From: CAYRML01 sp964425485
GTDB taxonomy: Bacteria; Bacillota; Dehalobacteriia; UBA4068
Length of the DNA: 41,159 bases
Reading direction: 5' to 3'
Assembly (NCBI GenBank): GCA_964425485.1
Contig: CAYRML010000004.1
Location: 1 to 41,159 of the forward strand
The translations under genes and the position numbers were made by a program. The notes beneath the pieces were generated by a model that made no database searches, was not told the DNA's origin, and saw only the letters and a program-made list of their open reading frames with translations. Below, in pieces: positions 26,276 to 34,236 of the stretch (position 1 is the stretch's first letter; every line of letters starts with the position of its first letter).

Positions 26276-26318
26276 AAAGCCCCTCTATACCCGATGATAG
26301 AGGGGCTTTGTTATTGTT
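26276..26318 (+). terminator. Rho-independent terminator
   Basis: AAAGCCCCTCTAT pairs with ATAGAGGGGCTTT around an eight-base loop, with a downstream T-rich tract. Confidence 0.88.
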
Positions 26319-26336
26319 TTTGGCAGGATTTTTTTT

Positions 26337-26364
26337 TTGCAGCGAGAATATCTAAGCCTATAAT
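26337..26364 (+). promoter_or_regulatory. Promoter of panB-panE
   Basis: TTGCAG, 16-base spacer, TATAAT, about 30 bases before the panB ATG, with a TTTGGAGG ribosome site between. Confidence 0.6.
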
Positions 26365-26395
26365 AAATATATAATAGGTTTTTTGGAGGTTTATA

Positions 26396-27229
26396 ATGTC
26401 TAATAAAGGGTTGATCATGGACAAGATAATTAATAAAAAAGCGGCAGGCGAAAAAATCGTTGTACTGACGGCTTATGATTATGCCATGGCGGTTTTGGCG
26501 GATAAAGCCGGTGTTGATATTTTAATGGTAGGGGATTCTGTGGGTATGGTTTTTGCTGGACACCAATCAACCATACCGGTGTCTATGCAGGATATGATTT
26601 ATCATACCCAGGCGGTATCCCGTGCTGCGGAAAAAGCTGTAGTAGTGGCCGATCTGCCCTTTGGTTCCTACCATATTAGTATGGAGCAGGCTGTAGAAAA
26701 TGCTCTGCTTTTGATCCAAGAAGGAGGAGCGGATGTGGTAAAGCTGGAATGCAATTGGCAGACTCTGCCAATTTTACAGAGATTAACTGCCCTCGGTATA
26801 CCGGTTATGGGTCATATTGGGCTCTTACCGCAGACGGCAGCGCTGTTTGGCGGCTATCGGGTTCAGGGAAAGGATGAGGCCTCAGCTATGGCGCTGGTAG
26901 ATATTGCTGTGGCCATAGAGGAAGCGGGCGCTTTTTCTTTGGTTTTGGAATGTGTTACTTCGGAAGCAGCCAAAGTTATCGGCGAAAAAATAGATATCCC
27001 AACCATAGGTATCGGCGCTGGTGCTTTTTGTGATGGCCAGGTGCTGGTCAGTTATGATCTTTTGGGTTTGACCCAAGGCCGTATTCCTCATTTTGCCAAA
27101 AAATATGCTAATCTTAGTGCGGAAATAAGCAGAGCATTTACTGAATATATCGATGATGTTAAAAGCGGCCGTTTCCCCAGTGCAAGCCATTCTTTTGCCA
27201 TGGATGAAGATGAGGCGCGCAAATTATAA
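26396..27229 (+). CDS. panB: 3-methyl-2-oxobutanoate hydroxymethyltransferase (ketopantoate hydroxymethyltransferase)
   Basis: 277 residues, typical length. It adds a hydroxymethyl group from 5,10-methylene-tetrahydrofolate to alpha-ketoisovalerate, the first step to pantothenate. The (beta/alpha)8 barrel motifs are present: LTAYDYAMA, then metal-ligand Asp47 in VGDSVGMV, Asp86 in VADLPFGSY and Glu118 in KLECN (usually KLEGG). HIGLLPQ and the catalytic Glu region LVLECV near 182 also match. It is followed 13 bp later by panE, which reduces its product. No panC or panD is within this window, so completion of the pathway must be encoded elsewhere or be partial. Confidence 0.95.
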   Translation: MSNKGLIMDKIINKKAAGEKIVVLTAYDYAMAVLADKAGVDILMVGDSVGMVFAGHQSTIPVSMQDMIYHTQAVSRAAEKAVVVADLPFGSYHISMEQAVENALLLIQEGGADVVKLECNWQTLPILQRLTALGIPVMGHIGLLPQTAALFGGYRVQGKDEASAMALVDIAVAIEEAGAFSLVLECVTSEAAKVIGEKIDIPTIGIGAGAFCDGQVLVSYDLLGLTQGRIPHFAKKYANLSAEISRAFTEYIDDVKSGRFPSASHSFAMDEDEARKL

Positions 27230-27242
27230 TGGGTGAATTACT

Positions 27243-28148
27243 ATGCGAACTATAATCGTAGGTGCGGGCGCTATGGGCAGTCTCTTTGGCGGATTGATGG
27301 CTTTGGCCGGGCAGGATGTGATTTTATATGATGTGGACAGTGCCAAAGTGGATCAAGTCAATAAGAATGGCCTTGTGATTATGGGCCAGGATCAGAGGCC
27401 AAGACAGGTCGGGATAAAAGCCATGGCTTCTTTAGCAGGGCCTATGCCGGCCGATTTATTCATTGTATTTGTTAAGTCTTATCAGACGGCAGCGGCGGCT
27501 CGGCAGATCAGTCCATTTGCTGCGGGAGCCGCTATTTTAACTTTGCAAAACGGTTTGGGCAATGTAGAAGCACTTAGCGAATATTTCGCTGCGGAGCAGA
27601 TTTTTGCCGGCGTCACTTATCAAGGTTCAAGGCAAGTATCCTCTAATACCATCAGGCATACGGGTAGCGGCCTGACATCTATTGCGCCTTTATATGCTCA
27701 AAACATGCCGCGAGCCGGCCAAATAGCGGATTTTCTTTCCGCTTGTTCTAGCCCCGCGAAAGCCACTATTGACTTAGCGGCAATGCTTTGGCAAAAACTG
27801 ATTGTCAATAGTGTTATTAATCCTGTAGCGGCTATATCTGGACTGAAAAATGGTCAGCTGCTGCAAAGCGCAGAGTGGTTGCCTTTTATGCAAGCGATCG
27901 CAGCGGAAGGTATCGCTGTGGCCAGAGCGGAAGGCGCAGCGATTGCTTATGAGGAGATTTGGGCCGCGGTAGAGCAAACCTGCAGGCTTACCGCTGATAA
28001 CAAGGCCTCTATGTTGGCCGATGTGGAATCAGGGCGAAAGACGGAAATAGAGGCCATAAATGGTAGTATTGTGCGTTTAGGCCTAAAATATGGCATAGAG
28101 ACAGGGGCCAATCTATCTATTATGCAAAAGGTGATTTCCTTGGCTTAA
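27243..28148 (+). CDS. panE: 2-dehydropantoate 2-reductase (ketopantoate reductase)
   Basis: 301 residues. NADPH-dependent reduction of ketopantoate to pantoate. The dinucleotide-binding GAGAMG is at 7-12 near the N-terminus. The catalytic lysine is in the LWQKLIVNSVINPVAA block near residue 180. The substrate-binding C-terminal helix is seen as SMLADVESGRKTEIEAINGSIV. ATG preceded by GGGTGAATT, 13 bp after panB, so the two are co-transcribed and catalyse consecutive steps. Paralogues of this family can act on other 2-oxoacids, but the panB partner supports the assignment. Confidence 0.94.
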   Translation: MRTIIVGAGAMGSLFGGLMALAGQDVILYDVDSAKVDQVNKNGLVIMGQDQRPRQVGIKAMASLAGPMPADLFIVFVKSYQTAAAARQISPFAAGAAILTLQNGLGNVEALSEYFAAEQIFAGVTYQGSRQVSSNTIRHTGSGLTSIAPLYAQNMPRAGQIADFLSACSSPAKATIDLAAMLWQKLIVNSVINPVAAISGLKNGQLLQSAEWLPFMQAIAAEGIAVARAEGAAIAYEEIWAAVEQTCRLTADNKASMLADVESGRKTEIEAINGSIVRLGLKYGIETGANLSIMQKVISLA

Positions 28149-28239
28149 AGGCGTCGGTAATAGTATAATCAGCAAATGCTGCGGGTATAATTGTTTGTGT
28201 TGAGATTTGATCAAGGAAAATTTTAAAAAAAGCTTGCCT

Positions 28240-28267
28240 TTGACAGTTTTTGCTTATATAATATGTT
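28240..28267 (+). promoter_or_regulatory. Candidate promoter of tRNA-Ser
   Basis: A consensus TTGACA at 28240 is followed at 16 bases by TATGTT, a weak -10, about 40 bases before the tRNA 5' end. Confidence 0.35.
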
Positions 28268-28305
28268 GGTGTGAGTTTTTAACAGACAAGTGTATATTAT
28301 CTTCT

Positions 28306-28397
28306 GGAGAGATGGCCGAGCTTGGTCGAAGGTGCATGACTGGAAATCATGTGTACGGGAAACTGTACCAAGGGTTCGAATCCCTTTCTCTCCGCCA
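28306..28397 (+). tRNA. tRNA-Ser (anticodon GGA)
   Basis: 92 bases including an encoded CCA end. Acceptor stem GGAGAGA pairs with TCTCTCC; the discriminator is G. The anticodon stem CATGA/TCATG holds loop CTGGAAA, so the anticodon is GGA, reading UCU/UCC. The long variable arm typical of serine tRNAs (GTAC...GTAC stem) and the T-arm GGGTTCGAATCCC are clear. It is a single gene with a terminator immediately after. Confidence 0.97.
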
Positions 28398-28400
28398 CAG

Positions 28401-28438
28401 AGCAGCCCTTTTGCTTAACAGCAAGAGGGCTGCTTTTT
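28401..28438 (+). terminator. Terminator of tRNA-Ser
   Basis: AGCAGCCCTTTTGCT pairs with AGCAAGAGGGCTGCT (one G-U pair), followed by five T, four bases after the tRNA CCA. Confidence 0.88.
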
Positions 28439-28440
28439 AA

Positions 28441-28743
28441 AAACCCGACCTTATTTGAGGGTGCAACTTAGGGATTGATGATAATAAGTGAGTTTTTTGA
28501 GCGACAACCTTCAAGCCGGACAAAAAAGAGCCCAGTCATGACCTAGCGTAATTGCTTAGTATGGCTGGGTTTTATTATAAATTTTTTATATATTCATGCT
28601 GATATCGTTGTAGATGATTCTGATGTAATAAAGGACTGCAATTCATGCACATTCATGTCTGGTTATCATATAATATAATGGAATATAAACCGGCAATCAA
28701 CTCGTAATGCCGTATATCCTATATTCAAGGAGGTTTAATTATC
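28441..28743. other. Intergenic region (303 bp) downstream of tRNA-Ser
   Basis: Apart from the hairpin listed next I see no gene. An AT-rich stretch with ATATAATATAATGG near 28669-28683 may be the promoter of the following gene. I did not see a second copy of the tRNA 3' end here that would mark an attachment site. Confidence 0.45.
28528..28575 (+). terminator. Terminator-like hairpin with no gene in front
   Basis: GCCCAGTCAT and ATGGCTGGGT form the base of a stem with one or two G-U pairs, followed by TTTTATTATA. It lies about 90 bases after the tRNA terminator, with no coding region between. Confidence 0.5.
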
Positions 28744-29307
28744 ATGCACCAAACAATTTTTAATGATGGACTGGATTGTTGTCAATTACAATTATCAAAT
28801 AAAATTCGACGACTGTGGATCGAGCATGTGCTGTGGACTCGCTTTTTTATCCTAAGTACAGCATTTAGCCTACCCGATCTTCCATTTGTTACAGAAAGGC
28901 TTTTGCAAAATCCTGTTGATTTCGCAAGAGTGCTTAAACCGTTTTATGGTGAACAGACAGCCATGCAATTTAAACGACTTTTTACGGACCACCTTTTGAT
29001 CGCAGCCCAATTAGTTAATGCAGCAAAAGAGGGTGATACTGCGGAAGTAGATGAACAACGCAGGAGATGGTATGCAAATGCTGAAGATATTGCTAGATCC
29101 CTCGCTTCTATCAATCCTTTCTGGAGTGAATGTGAGTGGAGGGATTTATTGTTCGATCATCTGCGTATGACAGAAGATGAAGCGGTTTTCGTCCTAACCA
29201 GCCAATATGAAAAGGGCATAAAAGAATATGACGACATTCAGGCAGAAGCGTTAAGGATGGCCGATGTGATGACTTGTGGCATCATCCGCCAGTTCTGCAT
29301 TGTATAG
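28744..29307 (+). CDS. Conserved helical protein of unknown function (family often mislabelled acetylglutamate kinase)
   Basis: 187 residues, all-helical and soluble by appearance, with no kinase motifs. It belongs to a family I recognise from Bacillus and Clostridium genomes by blocks such as KIRRLWIEHVLWTRFFI, LPDLPFVTERLLQNP, LKPFYG, LFTDHLLIAAQLVNAAKEGD, RRWYANAEDIARSLASINPFWS, and a MADVMTCGI end. Databases often carry the name 'acetylglutamate kinase' for it, which nothing in the sequence supports. AAGGAGG precedes the ATG. It lies alone in a region with mobile-element relics, between the tRNA-Ser gene and a 31-bp hairpin. Confidence 0.82.
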   Translation: MHQTIFNDGLDCCQLQLSNKIRRLWIEHVLWTRFFILSTAFSLPDLPFVTERLLQNPVDFARVLKPFYGEQTAMQFKRLFTDHLLIAAQLVNAAKEGDTAEVDEQRRRWYANAEDIARSLASINPFWSECEWRDLLFDHLRMTEDEAVFVLTSQYEKGIKEYDDIQAEALRMADVMTCGIIRQFCIV

Positions 29308-29312
29308 CAAAC

Positions 29313-29378
29313 ACAAGACAAAAGCAAAGACCACACGAAAGCGTAAACGCTTTCGTGTGGTCTTTGCTTTTGTCTTGC
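29313..29378. repeat. Perfect 31-bp inverted repeat with tiny loop
   Basis: CAAGACAAAAGCAAAGACCA (29314 onward) and its continuation to 29344 are exactly mirrored at 29347-29377, with AA as the loop. It begins six bases after the stop codon of the preceding gene. There is no T tract directly after, so it may act as a bidirectional terminator, an RNA-stabilising hairpin or an element end. Confidence 0.7.
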
Positions 29379-29588
29379 CTGAAGATGTCATTCAAAAAAT
29401 TAACTTGTTTTCGTAAATCTCGGGCCTTTGTAAAAGCTAGCCGGTTAAAAATTTACTTATATGCGAATCAACTTGATGAACTCCCTTTTGCGGTTTTTTT
29501 GTGGATTTTGATTCGCCAAATAACCTGTACCCCGAAGAAGGAGTTCACTGGAAATAAGAAAAAGATGGTAAATGAGAAAAGGGAGTGG

Positions 29589-29833
29589 ATGAAAAATGAA
29601 GAAGAGCAGATAGCATTTGCCTTAAAGCAAGCAAAAGTAGGTATTACAGTAACAGAGATCTGCCGAAAACTAGGGGTATAAACCTTGTACCGTTGGAAAA
29701 CAAGATATGCCGGGATGATGCCTAGCGATATGAAAAGGATGAAACATCTGGAAGACGGAGAATGCACAAGAAGTTGGTAGCAGATTTAAGTTTGGATAAA
29801 ATGATGCCACAGGATGTTATCTCAAAAAAATAG
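29589..29833 (+). pseudogene. IS3-family transposase OrfA remnant
   Basis: The frame starting MKNEEEQIAFALKQAK matches the helix-turn-helix protein of IS3-family elements, including TVTEICRKLGV. A TAA then interrupts where the SEATLYRW-type join should be. TLYRWKTRYAGMMPSDMKRMKHLED follows, and another shift leads to KLVADLSLDKMMPQDVISKK in a different frame. The order of blocks is exactly that of an intact OrfA, so this is one gene broken by at least two small deletions or shifts. It is non-functional. Confidence 0.8.
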
Positions 29834-30170
29834 TCAAGCCTGACGGCAGGAAGCGGTGAAATATCCTGAAGAACACTATAAGATAAGTAAGCATCGCTCC
29901 TGCAGTACACTAAAAATATACCGTTCTCCTTATAGGAGGCATCCAAAACGGGATGAGCAGGCTTTAAAAGAGATAGCTTCTACCCGTATAAAATATGGCT
30001 ATAGGCGCACCCATATGCCTTTGAAAAGAGAAGGCTGGGAGACAACCACAAGAGAGTCTATCGGATTTATCGGGAAGCAGAATGCAGTAAAAAGAACGCA
30101 TCTTGCATTATTGTGCTGCCGGTCAATGGACTTTATCTCTTATCAGCTTTTCAATGGTAAGCGTTTTAGA
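29834..30170 (+). pseudogene. IS3-family transposase OrfB remnant, truncated
   Basis: Fragments of the DDE integrase remain: EHYKISKHRSCSTLKIYRS, RDEQALKEIASTRIKYGYRR and KREGWE, then after a frameshift HKRVYRIYRE, and after a deletion SMDFISYQLFNGKRFR, which contains the first catalytic Asp. The remaining two thirds, with the second Asp and the Glu, are missing. No terminal inverted repeat could be identified. The remnant ends about 120 bases before the truncated LUD gene, so decay of this element may have removed that gene's 5' end. Confidence 0.8.
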
Positions 30171-30283
30171 GGAGAAGTACTAACTGATTTTTTAGAGAAG
30201 ATACTATTAAAAAACTAATTAAAGCCAATTAAGTCGAAATAAACTTTTTTAAAAGCGATGTTTATTAGAAAAACATAATATAC

Positions 30284-30754
30284 TCTAATATTGAGATAGG
30301 GCTTTTGGAAAAATTAACACAAAAAAATATAACATATATTGATCGTTATAATCCACCTCCGGGGAAAACGATGGAGGATGTAGAACAGATGGCTTTCGGT
30401 GCTGATTATTATTTTTCCTCCGCTAATGCCATCACTCAAGATGGTTATATTTTAAATGTTGATAGTAGTGGAAACCGGGTAGCCGCTATCATTTATGGAC
30501 CTGAAAAAGTTTATTTAGTGGTGGGGCAGAATAAGGTCTGCAAAGATGCAGAAGCGGCCCTTAAGCGTAACCAAGATATAGCGGCTCCCTTGAATTGCAA
30601 GCGTTTGCAAAGGAAAACCCCGTGTAATCATACTGGTATATGTGTGAATTGTTTAAGTCCGGAACGAATCTGTCGCGCTTATACCTTATTACAAATGGCC
30701 CCCACTAATCATGAAATAACGGTAGTCATGATCGGAGAGGATTTAGGCTATTAA
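30284..30754 (+). pseudogene. LUD-domain (lactate utilisation-type) protein, 5' truncated
   Basis: The frame from about 30284 to 30754 matches the C-terminal two thirds of single-domain LUD proteins: IEIGLLEKL, DRYNPPPGKT, SANAITQDGYILNVDSSGNRVAA, YGPEKVYLVVGQNKVCKD, IAAPLNCKRL, the Cys motifs TPCNHTGICVNCLSPERIC, and the closing VVMIGEDLGY. The first 60 or so residues with the N-terminal helices are missing, and a TAG lies in frame just upstream at 30266. A TTG at 30305 could start a 149-residue product, but it has no good ribosome site and lacks part of the fold. I call it a remnant; expression of the short form cannot be ruled out. Confidence 0.75.
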
Positions 30755-30774
30755 AACTCAATAGTATTATAATT

Positions 30775-31674
30775 TTAAACGACTGTATTACTGATTACTT
30801 CCAGAAAGCCATTTCTTGTGGACTGTTGAACTAATTCATGTAATGATGCCAAAGCCTGTCCATTAAATAAATGCCATTGTCCTTTTGTTACATCATGAAT
30901 TACTGCCGCTTTCGGATTGTTTTTCTGTGCTTCTGAAGAATAATTATAGATTGTATAGATATCATATTGTTGCAGGCTCTTACCGTTTAAATCCAGAAAA
31001 TCATATTGGCCAGCTTTGTAATATTGGTTGTCGACATGGATCATCCAGCTATAACTTTCCGGCGCTTCTGTTTCGGCCCCGATATTATTTTTTATAACAT
31101 CATATATGGAATTGATATAACCATTACCTTTTATTTGCTGGATAACACCGCCCATTGTCATGTGATATTCATATTGTACGGCATTTATTTCTATATCGTT
31201 TATAAATAAGGGATCAATATTTATATTGATAGCACTATCGGCATATTTTATTTCACAATCCAGTGATTCAACTATAAATCTTAATGGCACCATGATGCGA
31301 TAATTCTTAATACTGGGAATGACATCCAGTTTAACACTTTTATCATTTACTAAAGCATATTGTTTTGCCTCGGGTTTGATCACGGTATCTTTATTAACAA
31401 TAGAGGTACCTCCCATATATAAAATAATATTAATTCCTCCCTTAGCGACTTTGATAATATTATAACCGTCATACGGGGATGCAGTAATAGTTGCACCTAA
31501 ATTCTCACAGATAGCACGCAAGGGAACCATCACTCTGTTGTTTTCAATAAAAGGCGCTATATCATATTTCACGGGGATACCGTCAATATTTGTCGATACG
31601 CCTGCCGCAAAGACAGGAGCGGCGGAAAAAAGTATTATAACCGAAAGAAAAACACTTAAAATTATTTTTTTCAT
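30775..31674 (-). CDS. Secreted copper-amine-oxidase-N domain protein
   Basis: 299 residues. Signal peptide (MKKIILSVFLSVIILFSAAPVFA). Residues 27-155 form the copper-amine-oxidase N-terminal domain, with both half-repeats ENNRVMVPLRAICENLGATI and KNYRIMVPLRFIVESLDCEI. The C-terminal 145 residues contain SWMIHVDNQYYKAGQYDFLDLNGKSLQQYDIYTIY, which loosely resembles the DUF4430 ligand-binding-type domain. The ATG at 31672-31674 follows AGGGGG. It shares its N-terminal module with the CAP protein at 13048-13905. It is exported and probably cell-surface associated; ligand and role unknown. It is convergent with the LUD remnant. Confidence 0.82.
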   Translation of the reverse strand: MKKIILSVFLSVIILFSAAPVFAAGVSTNIDGIPVKYDIAPFIENNRVMVPLRAICENLGATITASPYDGYNIIKVAKGGINIILYMGGTSIVNKDTVIKPEAKQYALVNDKSVKLDVIPSIKNYRIMVPLRFIVESLDCEIKYADSAININIDPLFINDIEINAVQYEYHMTMGGVIQQIKGNGYINSIYDVIKNNIGAETEAPESYSWMIHVDNQYYKAGQYDFLDLNGKSLQQYDIYTIYNYSSEAQKNNPKAAVIHDVTKGQWHLFNGQALASLHELVQQSTRNGFLEVISNTVV

Positions 31675-32017
31675 TTTAAAACCCCCTAATAAGATTATTA
31701 TAATTATAACATAAATACTTTCGCGGGGAGATCATAAAACAAAACCATGAGGCTTCACTAAGGCTATATAATAAAACAGGGCACTATATAAATGTGTAAA
31801 AATAGGCCCTCATTATACATGTTTAGGAAATTATGTATGCGGGGAACTGGAGTAAAGGTTGGGATTACGCGGTGCAGAGTATACGAAGTGTGAAGTTGAA
31901 TTTATATTCAATCGAAAGGATTTCGCAGGCATAATAGTGAAATACATAATAAAGTATGGATTGTAACTTTCATTATAATCAGTATAATATTTAAATAGAT
32001 GGAAGAGGTATTGTTTA
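31675..32017. other. Divergent intergenic region (343 bp)
   Basis: The region lies between the secreted protein (minus) and the DUF1538 operon (plus). It contains the promoter candidate listed next. I see no gene; a minus-strand reading frame overlapping its right part is a shadow of the DUF1538 gene. Confidence 0.5.
31961..31988 (+). promoter_or_regulatory. Promoter of the DUF1538-PII operon
   Basis: TTGTAA, 16-base spacer, TATAAT, ending 29 bases before the start codon of the DUF1538 gene. Confidence 0.55.
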
Positions 32018-33541
32018 TTGCTATTAATAATAGAAAAGTTTAAGGAAGTCATATTTTCTATTCTCCCTATTTTCATAATTACTATCATATTAGCCGTTAC
32101 CTTAGCCCCGCTTGATATGGATCTTATTTTAAAATTTATTCTTGGTACATTGCTAATGCTTATTGGCATGCCCCTTTTTCTGTTCGGGATTGATATTTCC
32201 ATCACCTCGATTGGTGAACAAATCAGTAAAGTTCTTGTAAAATCCAATAGGCTGTGGATCATTTTATTGGGCGGATGTTTTTTGGGGTTTATTGTGACTG
32301 TGGCCGAGCCTGATCTGCATATTTTGGCTACTCAGGTGACTGCGGTTACCAGCGGTCGCTTTAATTCAAACTTAATGATATTATTGGTTTCTCTTGGTGT
32401 TGGTCTGATGGTCACCGTTGCTTTATTGAGAATATTAAAGAATTTCCGGTTAAATCGACTGATGATGGTTGTATACTTAGTTATTTTAGCATTAGGGATT
32501 TTTACTCAACCGGATTTTTTGGCGATTGCTTTTGATGCTTCCGGCTCCACTACCGGTTCTATCTCCGTACCGTTTATACTTGCCATTGCCGTTGCTATGT
32601 CGGCCATGACCCGCAGAAATGAAACGGAAGATCATGACGGTTTTGGCATGCTGGGTATTGCCTCCACGGGAGCAATTATTGCCGTTATGTTGCAAGGTAT
32701 TTTTACCGGTACAGAGGTGTTGGACGGCCGGCTGCCAATACCTGAAATAATTGGTGGAAGTGTATTTAATACTACTCTATCGGCAATTATGCAATGCGCC
32801 GTAGAAACCTTTACCGTAATATTGCCAATTATAATTATCTACTTAGTGATGAACTTTATTTGGATTAAGGCGCCTGCACATAAACTAAAAAGGATTATGA
32901 TTGGCTGTATATATACTTATGTAGGCTTAGTGCTGTTTTTGGCCGGCGTCAATGCCGGGTTTATCGAAGCCAGCAGACAAATAGGCTATCAAATATCAGC
33001 ATTTGGGCAGCCCTGGTTGCTAATACTTGTCGGCATGCTGTTTGGTATTATAACAATTCCCGCCGAGCCATCTGTTCATGTGCTTACTCGCCAAATAGAA
33101 GATGAAACAGCCGGATCTATAAAATCACTTGCCGTAATTATCATTCTCTGCATAGGGGTTGCGGCGGCAGTGGGCCTGTCTATGCTGAGGATTCTCATTC
33201 CGGAGCTCCAGTTATGGAATATATTGCTACCGGGCATGGCAATCGCGATCATATTATCTTTTATAGTGCCTAATATTTTTGTGGGCATTGCTTATGATTC
33301 CGGGGGTGTTGCCGCGGGCACTATGACGGCTGCTTTTATTTTGCCTTTTGCCCAAGGAGCGGCGGAATATATTCCCGGCGCCAGTGTGGTACAGGATGGC
33401 TTTGGGCTGATTGCCCTAGTGGCTATGACTCCTTTAATAGCTTTACAGCTGTTGGGTTTGGTCTATAAAGTAAAGACCAAAAGGTTATTAACAAGTGCAG
33501 GAAATCTGGCTAAGGATATGGGGGATGCTGAAAATGATTAA
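32018..33541 (+). CDS. DUF1538 integral membrane protein (putative transporter), internally duplicated
   Basis: 507 residues with about 12 hydrophobic segments. The two halves are repeats offset by about 253 residues: AEPDLH at 96-101 matches AEPSVH at 349-354, and FDASGSTTG at 172-180 matches YDSGGVAAG at 426-434. Such inverted or direct duplication with glycine-rich broken-helix motifs is usual in secondary carriers. DUF1538 has no proven substrate. The start is a TTG with GGAAGAGG upstream. The stop overlaps the start of a protein made of two PII-like domains, and a third PII-like gene follows, strongly suggesting PII-type control of transport, as with AmtB-GlnK. Confidence 0.88.
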   Translation: MLLIIEKFKEVIFSILPIFIITIILAVTLAPLDMDLILKFILGTLLMLIGMPLFLFGIDISITSIGEQISKVLVKSNRLWIILLGGCFLGFIVTVAEPDLHILATQVTAVTSGRFNSNLMILLVSLGVGLMVTVALLRILKNFRLNRLMMVVYLVILALGIFTQPDFLAIAFDASGSTTGSISVPFILAIAVAMSAMTRRNETEDHDGFGMLGIASTGAIIAVMLQGIFTGTEVLDGRLPIPEIIGGSVFNTTLSAIMQCAVETFTVILPIIIIYLVMNFIWIKAPAHKLKRIMIGCIYTYVGLVLFLAGVNAGFIEASRQIGYQISAFGQPWLLILVGMLFGIITIPAEPSVHVLTRQIEDETAGSIKSLAVIIILCIGVAAAVGLSMLRILIPELQLWNILLPGMAIAIILSFIVPNIFVGIAYDSGGVAAGTMTAAFILPFAQGAAEYIPGASVVQDGFGLIALVAMTPLIALQLLGLVYKVKTKRLLTSAGNLAKDMGDAEND

Positions 33542-34232
33542 TAATCAACCGGCAAATGATTTATTTTACAGTTTGCTGATTATTATTGTAAATCGGGGCA
33601 AAGGTGGCAAAATTTTAGAATTTGTTCATAAAAAGGGCATAAATAAAGCTAGTTGCTTTTTGGGCAAAGGCACAATAAAGAATAATTTATTGCAACTGAT
33701 GGAAATGCATGAGGTAAATAAAGAAATAATCACAATGGTAGTGCCCTTTGATATGGAAGCAGAGATTTTGAATCAGTTAAATATCAAATTTCATTTTGAG
33801 AGTCAAAACCATGGCATAGCCTTTACTATCCCTATTGCCGGCATATCTAAATGGAAAAAAGATTCGCTTATTCAATGGGACAAAATAAATTCGGCCGCTA
33901 ATCCGCAAGGTAATCATGTGGCCTTGTTACTGGTTGTGGATAAAGGTAATGCGGAGAGAGTTGTGCAAATCAGCCAGCAAGCCGGCTATTTTGGGGGAAC
34001 TATTATTAAGGCGAGAGGATCTGCCAGTAAATTAAATATGGTCTTGGATATGGTTGTGGAACCGGAAAAAGAGGCCGTATTAATATTAACGGAAAATAAT
34101 GGAGCCGGTCAGCTGGCCTCTCTTCTTAGTAAACATTTGCAATTATGTCATGATAATACCGGTATCTTGATCAAGCTTGCTATAAGCAATGCTATAGGTT
34201 TATTTTCAAATAACAGCAATAGGCAGGGTTAG
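33534..34232 (+). CDS. Tandem PII-like signalling protein (two fused PII-like domains)
   Basis: 232 residues from the ATG at 33534, preceded by GGGGG; starts at 33525 or GTG 33495 are in frame but overlap the membrane gene more. Domain 1 (about 10-105) reads LLIIIVNRGKGGKILEFVHKKG, then a T-loop-position stretch with CFLGKGT, EIITMVVPFDMEAEIL and HGIAFTIPI, which is the ferredoxin-like PII order. Domain 2 (about 125-220) repeats it with VALLLVVDKGNAERVVQISQQAG, TIIKARGS, EAVLILTENNGAGQLASLL and GILIKLAI. The uridylylation Tyr of GlnB/GlnK is not seen. It overlaps the DUF1538 gene by eight bases, so the products are made together and likely interact. Confidence 0.85.
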   Translation: MINNQPANDLFYSLLIIIVNRGKGGKILEFVHKKGINKASCFLGKGTIKNNLLQLMEMHEVNKEIITMVVPFDMEAEILNQLNIKFHFESQNHGIAFTIPIAGISKWKKDSLIQWDKINSAANPQGNHVALLLVVDKGNAERVVQISQQAGYFGGTIIKARGSASKLNMVLDMVVEPEKEAVLILTENNGAGQLASLLSKHLQLCHDNTGILIKLAISNAIGLFSNNSNRQG

Positions 34233-34236
34233 AAAG

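Noticed and set aside
29389..29588. Open frame joined to the IS3 OrfA start
   Set aside because: The part before the MKNEEEQ start has no similarity to the transposase and no ribosome site, so it was left as spacer.
31831..32262. 143-codon minus-strand frame upstream of the DUF1538 gene
   Set aside because: Half of it overlaps the well-supported DUF1538 gene, and its sequence is of random composition with no ribosome site.
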